Source of the DNA: Blepharisma stoltei
Taxonomy: Eukaryota > Ciliophora > Heterotrichea > Heterotrichida > Blepharismidae
Assembly (NCBI GenBank): GCA_914767885.1
Contig: CAJZBQ010000054.1
Coordinates: forward strand, 186,001-250,000
Reading direction: 5' to 3'
DNA length: 64,000 nucleotides
Part shown: positions 8,912 through 18,941 of the stretch, one piece after another
Layout of the letters: each line of letters starts with the position of its first letter
How positions within the stretch are numbered: position 1 is the first letter of the stretch
The notes under the pieces: generated by a model
Database searches by the model: none
What the model was told of the DNA's origin: nothing
Seen by the model: the letters and a program-made list of their open reading frames with translations, nothing else
Translations under genes and position numbers: made by a program

Positions 8912-11376
8912 TTAAGGCTTGATTCGAGCAATAGTTTGCTCAAATCCAATTCTCTGTTTCAATCTACATAACTCATACAATTTAATATTTGATTTCTTCC
9001 CAAAAACTTGCCGATGATTATGCTGTGGAACTGGAGTCACTGCTTGTATATACGCAAAGTCTCCATTTCTTGCTTTTAAGCTGCTTTTAGAATTGTGTCT
9101 TCCTTTCACAGAATAAAACATTTTTCCATCTTCATGCTCAAAAAAAGTTGGGGTCAAATTTTGGCCTCTGTCTACATCGAATTGTTTTAAGCTTGGAATT
9201 TGTCTACTTTCATTTAGATGTTTGATTGGATTTAATACTGGTATTTTAAAATTTATTAAAATAATTGCAAAAAAATAATTCTTTTTAATTAAAAATAAAT
9301 TTAAATTTTTGTATTTTAATATCACTTCTTTTTTTCCTAATTTCCAGATGTGATAGATTCGGGTACGTCTCTTCTTCTCTCCTTAGTCTCAAATTTGGCA
9401 AAAAATTCGGAGGAGGAAGCTGATTTCTTTCAATTTCTTCTTTATTTTGACTATTCACAGATTCATCTACCTTTAAATTTATACTTTTTATTACAGTCCG
9501 TTTTGGAGTTACATCTCTAACCGTTCTTGGTAACACCCCTGCTCAGGTGAGCAAAATTCACTATTGGAAATCCTAATTGAGCTGTTAATTTCATAGTCAT
9601 CATTAAACAACTCCATTAATTCTTGTTCAAAAGATGCTCTAAAAGTATTAGAAAAATAGTCATGTTTAAGCAGTTCTTCACAGCTTTTTCGGGATTTTGG
9701 GTCATACATGAAGCAGCCTTTTAAAAATGATATAACATTACTAGGAAAATCTTTAAATTTTGACTCCAAAGATATTACTTTTTTTGGCAAAGGTAGCTAA
9801 ATAATAAATACCTTGACCCCTTCATATATTGGGTTTGAATTAAACGCATTTGACTGCTTATCCGACAAATTTCCACCAATCGTGGAAAGGATGTGCCGCA
9901 AAGTGTCAAAGTCAGAATCACCAGGAAATATAGGGAGGCCTGTAAGTAGTTCTGCACAAATACACCCAATTGATCAGACATCAACTTCTTTTCCATACTC
10001 ATTATCTCCTACAAGCAGCTCTGGAGCTCTATATCAGCGGGTTGAAACGTAATCTGTATATTTACCATTAAGAGTGGCCAACGTCCTTGCGAACCCAAAA
10101 TCGCATAATTTTAAAACTCCATTTTGAGTTAATAGCAAATTTTCAGGTTTTATGTCTCTGTGGATTATATTGTGGGAATGGCAATATTTTATAGCTGAAA
10201 TCAGCTGGTACATGATTTTCTTTACTTGATTTGGATTTAGACCATTTTGATGTGCTTCAAGTTCTGATAAAATTGTGTGCTCGACGTACTCGAAGACTAA
10301 GTATAGATGTTTGTTTCGGTTCCAATCACGATGCCTATTTCATAACTACTAGTTTTTTTTTTGGCTGAATTTTTTTAGCCTGTTTTTTCACCTTTTTTTT
10401 GGACTATTTTTTAATTGCAAAAGTTTGATAATATAACTTCTGACAAAAAGAATAGACTAAAATTAATTGAAATCACTTCGAAATAGTAATGGACTCAAAT
10501 TTTAAAAGCAAATGGACTAAAAATGGTTAAAAATAAATAAGGAAAAAAAAATAGGCCAAAAAAAATAGGTGAAAAAGGCAAAAAAAATAGGCAAAAAATA
10601 GGTAAAAGAAAAGCCGCTATGAAATAATCATCGTGTGAAGACACAGTTTGTTTCTGCGGAATACCTCGTAGAGGGTGACTATATTATGATGGCTTAGAGA
10701 TTTTAAAATGCGAATTTCACGCATAGCTATTTTCCTTATAGCTTGAATAATCAATACGGTGGTGGCTATAAAATATTTCCTTGCAGACGACTCTTCACTT
10801 TTGGAGTCAAAATGGTTTATAGCCTAAGGTGTTTCTAACCTTAAGCTTGCTGAATGGCGGCTATATGGGGTGGGTGCCTTGGGAGTCAGCTGGTGGCTAT
10901 TTCAGTCTAGTATTGATTATCAGATGGCTTTTGGGCCACGGGTTCTTTCCCTGCCAGCTCGGAGGGTGAAGGATCTTTTTTTCTAGGTGTCTCCCTTCCT
11001 CAAGGTAGCCAATAGGAGGCATCTGGCTAATTTGCCTCCATAGCACCTCAAGACATACAGCGCAGAGGGGTATTCTTAACCCTTCGAAAATCAGGAACCA
11101 GTGAAGCTCTTAGAGAAAACTGTTGTTGATCGGGCTCAGGAAACTGGTGCTTCCACTGGCAAGCAAAAGTCCTGTGGTAGAAAATCTGAGTCATCAAATT
11201 TGGAAGACCTTAAGCCGTTTAATTTAATTTATAGCTTGATTTTCATCACTTTCTTTGAATTTTTTTATTGCATAATAAGCACCAGTTTCTTTGTGTCTAA
11301 CCTTGTAAACAGTTCCATAAGTTCTAAATAGAAATTACCCTTCTCCGATGATCTCCAAAGTCTCATACTTGTCCAT
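8912..11376 (-). CDS. CDKL-family (cyclin-dependent kinase-like) Ser/Thr kinase
   Basis: ATG at 11376. The protein starts [21 protein letters not shown], with [90 protein letters not shown] and EVDVWSIGC, an excellent match to CDKL1/2/5 kinases, which act in ciliary length control in other protists. The TDY of the activation loop is kept. TRW and DVW use TGA for Trp. It has two 15-nt introns (11324-11338; 9797-9811) and four interruptions: 10747-11239 (retroposon), 10318-10654, 9520-9563 and 9244-9313. The C-terminal 200 residues are unconserved and basic. Stop is TAA. The family assignment is firm. Confidence 0.88.
9244..9313. other. Short IES (70 bp)
   Basis: TA-bounded at 9242-9243 and 9312-9313. 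Deletion joins RKKRSDIKI to [11 protein letters not shown] in frame on the minus strand. About 85% A+T. Confidence 0.75.
9520..9563. other. Probable very short IES (about 44 bp)
   Basis: The minus-strand frame shifts here by two bases. Deleting between TA 9518-9519 and 9562-9563 rejoins the kinase tail (RISN) to RDVTPKRTV in frame. Other left TA pairs 9-20 bp away would also work, so the ends are provisional. It contains the small palindrome TGCTCACCTGAGCA. Confidence 0.5.
9797..9811 (-). other. 15-nt spliceosomal intron
   Basis: Minus strand GTATTTATTATTTAG, with an in-frame stop. Removal joins YEGVK to [10 protein letters not shown] at the conserved end of the CDKL kinase domain. The exact 15-nt length is the heterotrich standard. 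Confidence 0.92.
10318..10654. mobile_element. IES-like insertion with 9-bp direct repeats and no TA at the boundary (337 bp)
   Basis: Flanked by GTTTGTTTC at 10309-10317 and 10646-10654. The inner ends are imperfect inverted repeats: ...CACGATGCCTATTTCATA at the left against the complement of TATGAAATAATCATCGTG at the right. Deletion with one repeat copy gives [16 protein letters not shown], which aligns without gap to CDKL kinases. A TA-to-TA deletion would lose seven conserved residues. Confidence 0.72.
10747..11239 (+). mobile_element. SINE-like retroposon, family A copy 1, within the CDKL kinase gene (493 bp)
   Basis: Flanked by the 11-bp duplication ttatagcttga (10736-10746, 11229-11239), with an A/T tail (tttaatttaattt) before the right copy. 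The GC-richer body shares long segments with the copies at 49877-50357 and 53231-53629 (attgattatc...gatggcttttg...ttctttccct...tccctt). Deletion joins ESDENQAI to RKIAMREI of the kinase. Confidence 0.82.
11324..11338 (-). other. 15-nt spliceosomal intron in the glycine loop of the CDKL kinase
   Basis: Minus strand GTAATTTCTATTTAG. Splicing joins IIGEG to TYGTVYKV, restoring the nucleotide-binding loop GEGTYG. Confidence 0.95.
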
Positions 11377-11469
11377 CTTAAGAATTAAATTTGTATTGGA
11401 GAAGGATGAGCCTAAACTGTTTATTGAAAATTTTCTATAAATTGAATTTTAAAGAAAAATAAACTATCG

Positions 11470-11635
11470 TTATTTGCAGATTTTTGAACTTTACCACCTA
11501 AGTGTGGAATCTTTTCCGTGTGTGAAAAGAGGATTCCACATGTGAAGCCCTTTTGATTTCACATGTGGAATCCTCTTTTCACACGCGGAAAAAATTCCAC
11601 ACTTAGGTGGTAAAGTTCAAAAATCTGCAAATAAT
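11470..11635. repeat. Near-perfect 165-bp palindrome (foldback MITE)
   Basis: The left arm 11470-11546 and right arm 11558-11635 are almost exact reverse complements (ttatttgcagatttttgaac / gttcaaaaatctgcaaataa at the tips) around an 11-nt loop. TA lies at both ends. It is intergenic, between the CDKL kinase start and the first eL41 gene. Confidence 0.85.
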
Positions 11636-12023
11636 GATATAAAATTTCAATGAGACACAGATTATGAGTTATTCCTTTTATCCTATTTTTGAAACTAATG
11701 ATTTTTCTTTTAAATTATAATCAACTAATAATAGGGGAATTTATATATGATTTAATAATTATTTTTAATATTTGAATCAATAATCTGAACTCAGCAATAT
11801 TTTACTAAATAATCTAAATAAAAAATTATTTAAAGTAGCTATACAAATAAAAGCTATCATTTAATAAATTCGAAAAATTCTGTATTTTGATAGGATTTCA
11901 TAATATATAAAGAAATACTTTTGTAAGTCATTTCATAATGATACTTTTTTGCATTGTGAAAAGGTCGTTAATAGGCTTGCTTAAATAGCTGCTTTTTGCC
12001 ATTTACAGTGGCTTATAATAAAT

Positions 12024-12101
12024 ATGAGGGACAAGTGAAGAAAGAAAAGGATGAGACGTCTCAAAAGAAAGCGCCGAAAGATGAGACAAAAGGCTAAATA
12101 A
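12024..12101 (+). CDS. RPL41: Ribosomal protein eL41 (25 aa), copy 1
   Basis: A 25-codon gene for the smallest ribosomal protein, a single basic helix at the 60S-40S interface. The deduced peptide keeps the family pattern MRxKW-RKKRMRRLKRKRRKMRQ-xxK. Codon 5 (Trp) is TGA at 12036-12038, an internal proof of UGA=Trp. A second copy with TGG lies at 60081-60158; the two are nearly identical in DNA over the coding part and diverge outside it. No IES and no intron. Stop is TAA. Confidence 0.95.
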
Positions 12102-12205
12102 ACCGATAACTAATCCATTGATTTCTCAATAACACTCAGGCTTTAAAGAATTTTTATTTTCAAAAATATCAATTTTATTTTGTTTTCAGTAATTTTATTT
12201 CTTTC

Positions 12206-12764
12206 TTATCTTATCTTATAGAATTTATATCGCTTAACGTCCACTACGGGGTTACAACTCCAGGTTTATCACTCGCCTTTCGTCGCATCGGGCCCACCCA
12301 GCCTGCTGGAGACAGACTCGCTTCGATCGCCAAGGGTGCTTCTAGGGCAAATGTCCACGTCTTCGACGGCTCATGGATGAGCTACTTGCTTGTACATGGG
12401 GTTGCTTTTCCGAAAAACCCAAAAAATGGATTTTTCTGGTCGACTATCGGCAAAAAGGAAAAATGCAAAGCCTGGGACGTAACGCCCAGTTTCACGCTAG
12501 GGAGTTGCCCGAATGGTCCAGAGGACTTTGCTGGGCTTCCCCTTTCCAACCCTGCACCTTCCTTCCCCACGAGGAAAAATCCACCCCTGAGAACAGACTA
12601 GGGCTAGGCTCTGAAAGCTACCAGAATTGCTTACCTAGCATTGCAGTCCATCTCTGAAATGGTAAAACCTTGCCGGATATAATTAAAATATGAGTCGAGG
12701 CTGTATGGCCGGGAGCCATACCCAGACGAAGACGCCATATTTTAATTATAATTTTATTTCTTTC
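12206..12764 (-). mobile_element. SINE-like retroposon, family B copy 1 (559 bp)
   Basis: Inserted in minus orientation and flanked by a 16-bp duplication TAATTTTATTTCTTTC (12190-12205, 12749-12764). The tail, read on the minus strand, is a short tandem array of ATAAG/GATAAG units. The body is GC-rich and matches, in the opposite orientation, the copy at 47301-47846 along its whole length. Open frames inside it are by-products. It lies between eL41 and the next gene, so coding sequence is not broken. Confidence 0.88.
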
Positions 12765-12828
12765 AGTCTTCTAATTAATATTTCAATTACATTTACTTAA
12801 ATGCCTAACAAATAATTATCATATACAC

Positions 12829-13449
12829 CTATAACTTATTATTAAATTTTATAATTTCTTCTTCTATCTTGCTTTTATGTTTAATCACTTTTTTCCTTTT
12901 ACAAGAACTCGGTACCTTAACAAAGGAAACTGGTGTGCAGCAGCTGTCATCAAAAGCCCTTACTGGGGAATTTGATCTTTCAATGAGATTAGGTGTTAGC
13001 AAAATTTTGTTTTCTTCCATTATTTCTTCTTCGTATAATATAACATTTTCTTGGCTTGTATATTTAGGAATGATATCGATGCTAGCTTCTTCTTCAATAA
13101 TCAATATTTTGGTGTCTGGGATTTTACTTATCTTTTTAAAAGCATCAGCTAGTTCAATGTTTGATTTTGGATTTTGGCTTTGAATTTCGTCAGGCGGCCG
13201 ATTTTGATTAGATAAAAGTTTTTTGTGTCGTTTTAGATTGATTATTGGGCTGAGTGAGCATTTTCCGTCTATTATTGAATTGAAGATTTGAGAGGGCTTT
13301 CCACTTTTTATGATACGTTCGCTTGTATTTCGACGCTTTGGGCGGTTTGGCTCGACTTTCTTGTCTTCTAAAGTTTCTAAAGCTCCTTTGAATCTTTTTC
13401 GGCTTTCTGAGTATTTCTCATGAGATTTTCTTTTTAAACTATCACTCAT
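12829..13449 (-). CDS. Uncharacterised basic protein, probably nuclear
   Basis: 206 residues, starting MSDSLKRKSHEKYSESRKRFK. It is rich in Lys/Arg with several clusters of nuclear-localisation type (KRKSHEK, RPKRRNTSER, SCKRKKVIKHKSK) and an acidic middle (LIIEEEASIDII). No domain was recognised. The single exon has normal codon use for the window and no IES. It ends with TAA about 65 bp from the SINE. Confidence 0.6.
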   Translation of the reverse strand: MSDSLKRKSHEKYSESRKRFKGALETLEDKKVEPNRPKRRNTSERIIKSGKPSQIFNSIIDGKCSLSPIINLKRHKKLLSNQNRPPDEIQSQNPKSNIELADAFKKISKIPDTKILIIEEEASIDIIPKYTSQENVILYEEEIMEENKILLTPNLIERSNSPVRAFDDSCCTPVSFVKVPSSCKRKKVIKHKSKIEEEIIKFNNKL

Positions 13450-13694
13450 TTTACTTTCAACCTATTGCATTCAAAATATATATAGAATATGTGATGAGAT
13501 TTTAAATAAGACTAAAATTATTTTAATCAAATTAGTTTTGTTAATTCTTACTCTAATTTATATTAATAATTTAAAAATCAATAATGCCATTATTGCTAAT
13601 TTAACAATTTTTTTCTCTTTTATCTCAAAAATAAATCATGCCTATATGTTAGAGCTATTCTCATTATTAAAAAAATTATAGTAAGCTGGAATAA

Positions 13695-15033
13695 ATGAGC
13701 ACTGAGCAATACATCACAGAACTCATAGCAGCCAAAATAAAACTAGCAGAATGCGAAGACAAATCTATTTCCAAATCCCGCCAACTAAAACTCCTTTCTG
13801 AAAAACTAAATGAAAATTCAAACCAATTAGACAAAGCCCGAAATGAAAACCAATCCCTCCTAGATTCAGTTGCCCAATTAATAGACGAGAAAAACAGCTT
13901 GCGAGTTCAAATAGAAAAGCAAAGTGGCCTCACAAAGCAATTTTCTGCTGAACAAACAGACACTGAAGAAGACGAATATAGATCCCCAGACCAGTTTTTT
14001 GAAATTCCAAACGATGAAGATACAGTCGAGGTCTGAAACAGGGTCATAGAAAACTGGGAAGAGCTGGAAAAAAGCAAAAAGTTGAAACTTTTGAGCAGAA
14101 AAGGAATTCCTGCAAAACTTCGCGGTGAAATTTGGAGTAAATGTATAGGGAATAGTCTGCATATTACCCCGCAGCTGTTTAATATACTTTTAGCAAGGGC
14201 AAGGGCGAGTAAACAAGCTGATAAAGAAGAAAATGGCTCTGTTTTGATTCCTATGGATTTGAAAAGGACCCTAAGTGGGTTGCAGGTTTTTCAAAAAGAG
14301 CAGCCATTGCATCAATCACTTCACGACTTATTAGAAGGGTTTGCGGCTTATAGGCCTGATTTTGGATATGTACAAGGGATGGCATATCTGGGAGCAATTT
14401 TAATTTTGCATTTAGGGACTTATCGGGCTTTTGAGTGTTTTGCAAACATGCTTTTTATACTAACTGATAATAAAAATTAAATACCATATAAAACTAGCCT
14501 AATTCTCATATATAAATTTAGTCTATATTGTTTATAAACCATTTTTATTTATCTTAAATCTATATAAATCTGAACTCATTCGAACTTTCTATTCATTTGA
14601 TTTAAACGGAATGCAAAGCTACTATAAAGTTTTCGAATATTACATGGAAAGAAAAGTCCCAGGAGTGCTTTCAAGATTTGAAGAAATCGGGATTTCGCCT
14701 GACGTATACCTCCTTGAGTGAATCTATACAATGTATTCAAGATGTTTTTCTTTAGAAATCGTAAGGTAAGAGTTAGGAAGCCGAATATGAGACCGTTATT
14801 TTTTTGAAGGCGATGCTTATATTTTTAAAGTTGGGCTTGGAATCCTTATAGGTCTCGACAAGGAGCTACAAAACGGTGATATTGACAGCGTCGTAGGAAT
14901 AATCAATAATATTTCAAGCCACTTTGATTCCCCTCAAAAAATATTTAGACATGTAGACCATCTCAATATCACTATTTACAAAATTAACAAGCTGAGGATC
15001 AAGCTTAAGGCAAGAAATTCTCCTTTGAATTAA
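13695..15033 (+). CDS. TBC-domain Rab GTPase-activating protein
   Basis: An N-terminal coiled coil (residues 1-80) is followed by a TBC domain. The catalytic arginine motif is IPAKLRGEIW and the glutamine-finger motif is YVQGMAYLGAIL; later come YYKVFEYYMERKVPGVL, GISPDVYLLEWIYTMYSR and VSRIWDRYFFEG. Both catalytic residues are kept, so it should stimulate GTP hydrolysis by a Rab. TGA encodes Trp in EVWNRV, LEWIY and RIWDRY. A 100-bp IES (14463-14562) lies in FIL|YKSELIRTFYSF and a 15-nt intron at 14766-14780. Stop is TAA. The target Rab cannot be told from the sequence. Confidence 0.9.
14463..14562. other. IES (100 bp) in the TBC domain
   Basis: Bounded by CTA at both sides (TA 14461-14462, 14561-14562). 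Deletion gives NMLFILYKSELIRTFYSFDL, continuous TBC sequence. AT-rich, no repeats. Confidence 0.8.
14766..14780 (+). other. 15-nt spliceosomal intron
   Basis: GTAAGAGTTAGGAAG. Without its removal the frame hits TAA; with it the protein reads SLEIV-SRIWDRYFF, the conserved TBC ending. Confidence 0.9.
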
Positions 15034-15053
15034 ATAATTAGTAAATAATTTAA

Positions 15054-18000
15054 ATGGAGGAAGAACAAAAATTAGACTCACTTGAAATGATAAAGGAGCT
15101 CCAACAAGAACACCAAGCTAATAATGAAAACCCAGAAATAGAAGAAATGCAGAAAAAGCTGAAAATTTCGAGGAAAAAGCAAGAAAATGCGAAGTATAAA
15201 AGTGCTTTGAGCCAAGAACTGATGCAAGAACTCCGACAAAAGTTCCAGAATTCTTTAAATAAACTGAACAGCATCGACACACGTGATGTCGCTACAAAAG
15301 AAGTCCGCCTGCTAATTGAAAGAAACAATTCAATGGAAGCGTTAAGGATTTATATCGGTTGCTTAGGTGAGCATAGAAAAGCAAAAAGCCCGCTAGCTAG
15401 GGAGCAAGAAGTGCTTTTAATTGGATATATAAGCCAAATATATGAAGAAAAGCTAATTGAAGACAAAAATAGTCCTCTGAGGCTGCTTGTCAGGCTTGCA
15501 GAAATAGTTCAAATGTATTTTAAAGATTTAAATAGAAAAGTTCATGAGGCGGCTGCTGATTCAATGTGCATGATTTATAAGTACTCTCTGCCAAAAAACT
15601 CCCAGCAAGTCGTTTTTACCTTTATGTTTGAACCTTTAAACAGTATTTTGTCATCTGGAATTGACGTTCAAGCTCAACAGGCCGCTGCTTTAACAATTTT
15701 CAAATGATCAGAGCTGCTTACCCAGGAAAAAGACAAGGAAACTTTAAATGTCCTGCTTCAAAGAGTCATGACTCTTTTTCTCAAGCTAAGGGCTGATTTT
15801 GCTGATTTAGTAAGTGCAATAGGACTTATGGTTGAAACTGTTGGATTTCAAGTGATAAGTGAAAGTATAATTCCCTTGCTAACCAAGCTAATCCAATACT
15901 TAAAGTGTACAAATAATTATGCGCATCTTCTGAAAATCGAAGCCTGCAGATTATTGTCGTTTTTTGCTGCGTATTTTAGAGAAAACGGCGGGTTTGAGGC
16001 TGGACAGATTGTATATGAGATTATTAATGCACTTAAAGAAGTCAGGACTGATAAATTGCCCTTAGTACAGTCTGCAGCTAGAGAAGCTTTAAAAGGATGA
16101 GAAATGCTTACTTTCTTCTGCATTCTAAGCACTAAAATTAATTTCAGATTCATTTTAGTTGGGCAAAAACGATATTAAGTGGTTTTTTTTGCCAATTTAA
16201 AAAATTGAAATTTTTTTTTAATTTATAGAACTTATGTTTAAGCTGCCCAATTTAATAGGATTAGCTAAATTTATTATAGTAATCATTGCCTATATAACAA
16301 GAGAAGGATTTTCGATGGTTTTATCAATGAAGGGAGTCAGCTCTTCCCCCATTTCCATTGAAGATCCAAAAATTTCTCGAGAATTAAAAAAATCTGATAT
16401 AAAAGAAAGTAAAGACTCAATTGAGCTGCCACAAATAAAATCAACATCCCAGCCTCCAGTCAAATCAATTTTCCCTAACCATTTCAAAGCAATTCGCGAC
16501 CTCGTAAAAATCCAAAAAGAAAAATCCCAAAAATCAAATCTTCCACAAGTAGAAAAATCAGTCCAAAGATGAGGAATTTCAAAGCCTGGATATCTGAAAA
16601 GAGGTTCTGGGCAATATTCATATGCAGAGCATGAAGGAGCAGTCAACATTAATCGAGCACTCGACAAAAGAACCAGTGTAAAAGAATATTTGCAACAAAA
16701 AAGGCTTAATTCAGCTCCTCCCAGAGAAACTGTAGAAATTTTATATAAAAAAGACTCTCAGCTTAATGTATATAAAAGGCAAGAAGAAAATAAAGAAAAA
16801 AATTCTTTTATTGAAGAAAAAGTCAGCGGGAATGAACAAATTTCTGCAGCTTCGTGGCAAAAAGAAGAAGAAAATAAATTCATGGGTTTTGAGGTCGCTG
16901 ATACTGAAAAACCTACAGAATCAGGAAATCTTGGGATTTACCCAAAAGACCAATTAAAAGATGGAGACTTTATTGTGAGGAAAAAAGTTCCGCCAAAAGT
17001 GACAACTACTGCAGCTCCAGAAGAAGTAAACGAAGCTCCAAAAGAGGAGCAAGAAGTTTTTTTTCTACATGAAAGGCAAGAATCGCAGTTTTTAAACCCA
17101 AGCGACTATCCGAAGCTTAAGGCTTTGAGAGAAGGTGGGTATAAGCCTACTCCAAGCTCATTAGTGTCAGACTCAGTTGAGCTTAAAGGGGAGAACAAGC
17201 CTAAAAACCCTCCAGAAATCTCTTCACAAAATCAAATTGAGCAGCTTCAAGAATTTGAACTAATTTCAGCTATTAGAAATAACCCAGCGCTAAAAGAAGA
17301 GTTCTACCAGAAAGCGCTGTCTATAAAAGCTGACGGACATTTAAATAATTTATTTAAAATACCAGAGGAAAGCCTAAAAGACAGTGAAAAAGCCCAGGAA
17401 AATTTAAAAGATATTCTTGCAAAAGTACCAAATGCTGTTCAGATTGCAAACCCGATTGAAAAAATTGATGAAAAAATAGGATCTCCTAGGCATGTTGAGT
17501 CTGCAATAGCAAAAAAGTCAAGGAGTATAGAAGATCCAAGAAAACAATTTGAGAAAGAAGAGCATCACTATGGGCATGAAGGGTTTCCTCCAGCTTCTAT
17601 TGAAAATCCAAATGAAATAGCAGCTATCAAAGCAGCTAATATCAAAATAAAGGAAATTGGATCACCAAAAGCAAACATAGCTGGACGACAAGAATTTTAC
17701 CATGACGATGAATTAGTTCCAAATATACCAAAAAATAAACCAGATATGCCAGAAAATGAGGATGAATTCGCCAATAAAGCTATTTCTCAAAAAAAATCAG
17801 CTGAAAACATAGGAAATCCTGATATATCTATTAAAAAAATGCCTAAAAAAGCCCTTGATATCCAAATTCAAAGCCATTCTTTTAATTTTATTCCCCCCAA
17901 AAAAGACTCAAAAATCCAGGAATTTAAACAAAATGAGCTAAACTCAAAGCTAAAAGAAGAAATCGGCCAAAGTCTAACTGAATTTAAAGCTCAAATTATA

Positions 18001-18915
18001 GAAGAAGTTATACAGCAGAAGCCTAAAATTGAGGATCAAATTGAATTTATTGAAGAAGAGCCAGAATTGAGAAAATCTTATATTCATCCCCCTATAAAAG
18101 CACAGAAAAACAGCAGCATGAAACAATTTAATGAAGCATTCAAAGAAAGCGTGTATGAGCTTCAAGACCAAATGGAACAAGCTTTCGATTTGATGGCTGG
18201 ACAGCTAAATTCAATAGAAGAAAGAATTTTTTCAGCTCAGGAAACTCTTTATTTATTGACTGCTTATAATGAATTATCTTTGAAAGATACTGAAAAATCA
18301 AGCTTAAAGTCCCCAATGTGGACCCAAACCTTAGTCAGCACAGAAATCCAAACTTCCTTTGTAAAACCAGACCTAGAAGAGCCTGAAAAGCCAAAATTGT
18401 CACATAAAGCTTCTCTTACTTCTAATAATCCTGATATAGACAAATCCATACAAGTGTCTCCAGCTGAGCTTGGCCATAAACCCCCAAGCCCAAAAAGTGC
18501 AGAAAATCCTAATCCTCAGCCAGATCCTACAGATCTTTTAACCCTCACATGGAGCAGCACAATAAAAAAGCTAGACCCTTCTAACCTTGATTCTGCCTAC
18601 AAATCGATCCTAGAAACAGGTGACGACATCTATCTATTACGTCTCATGCACAAAACTGGTCCCTGCTTTCATCATTTCTCCCCTGCCACATCTAGCGCAG
18701 TTTTATCACGTCTTAGCTTAATCTTAAACTCAAACTTCATCGAAAGTCTCAGTCTGACCTGGCTTCTGGAAAGTATTCAGTTAGGCTGCATAACAGTTAT
18801 TTCTTCTGACGAAAAAACACAAGTAATTGATGCATTAGAAAGGATAAGCTACTCAAATGACGAAGAAGGCCAACTGGCAAGTGAGCTTTCGAGCTATATT
18901 CAACGTCATATATAA
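15054..18915 (+). CDS. TORTIFOLIA1/SPIRAL2-like HEAT-repeat microtubule-associated protein
   Basis: Layout: N-terminal acidic coiled coil (about 1-65), HEAT/TOG-like helices (about 70-345; DLNRKVHEAAADSM, QAQQAAALTIF, LVQSAAREALKG), a long charged linker (about 350-1110), and a C-terminal domain of about 125 residues (WSSTIKKLDPSNLDSAYKSI ... GDDIYLLRLMHKTGP ... SELSSYIQRH) that resembles the C-terminal domain of plant TORTIFOLIA1/SPIRAL2 proteins. Those bind microtubules and their minus ends. A probable IES interrupts it near 16111-16294. Trp by TGA in FKWSELL, LKGWEML and QRWGISK. The family call is by pattern memory and moderately sure; ciliate versions are long. Stop is TAA, 27 bp before the next ATG. 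Confidence 0.7.
16111..16294. mobile_element. Probable IES of MITE origin (about 184 bp); ends tentative
   Basis: The frame is closed between REALKGWEML and SMVLSMKGVSS. The interior shares the motif gaattagct...attatagtaatcatt...tatat with the inner part of the family G MITEs (for example 36590-36645). The chosen TA pair gives an in-frame join, but other TA pairs do too. Confidence 0.55.
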
Positions 18916-18941
18916 CTTAATTTTTGTTATTAATTTATAAA

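Noticed and set aside
12373-12657. Open frames of 62-94 codons in three frames on both strands
   Set aside because: They lie inside a family B SINE with a 16-bp duplication; similar overlapping frames do not persist in the other copy at 47301-47846, so they are not genes.
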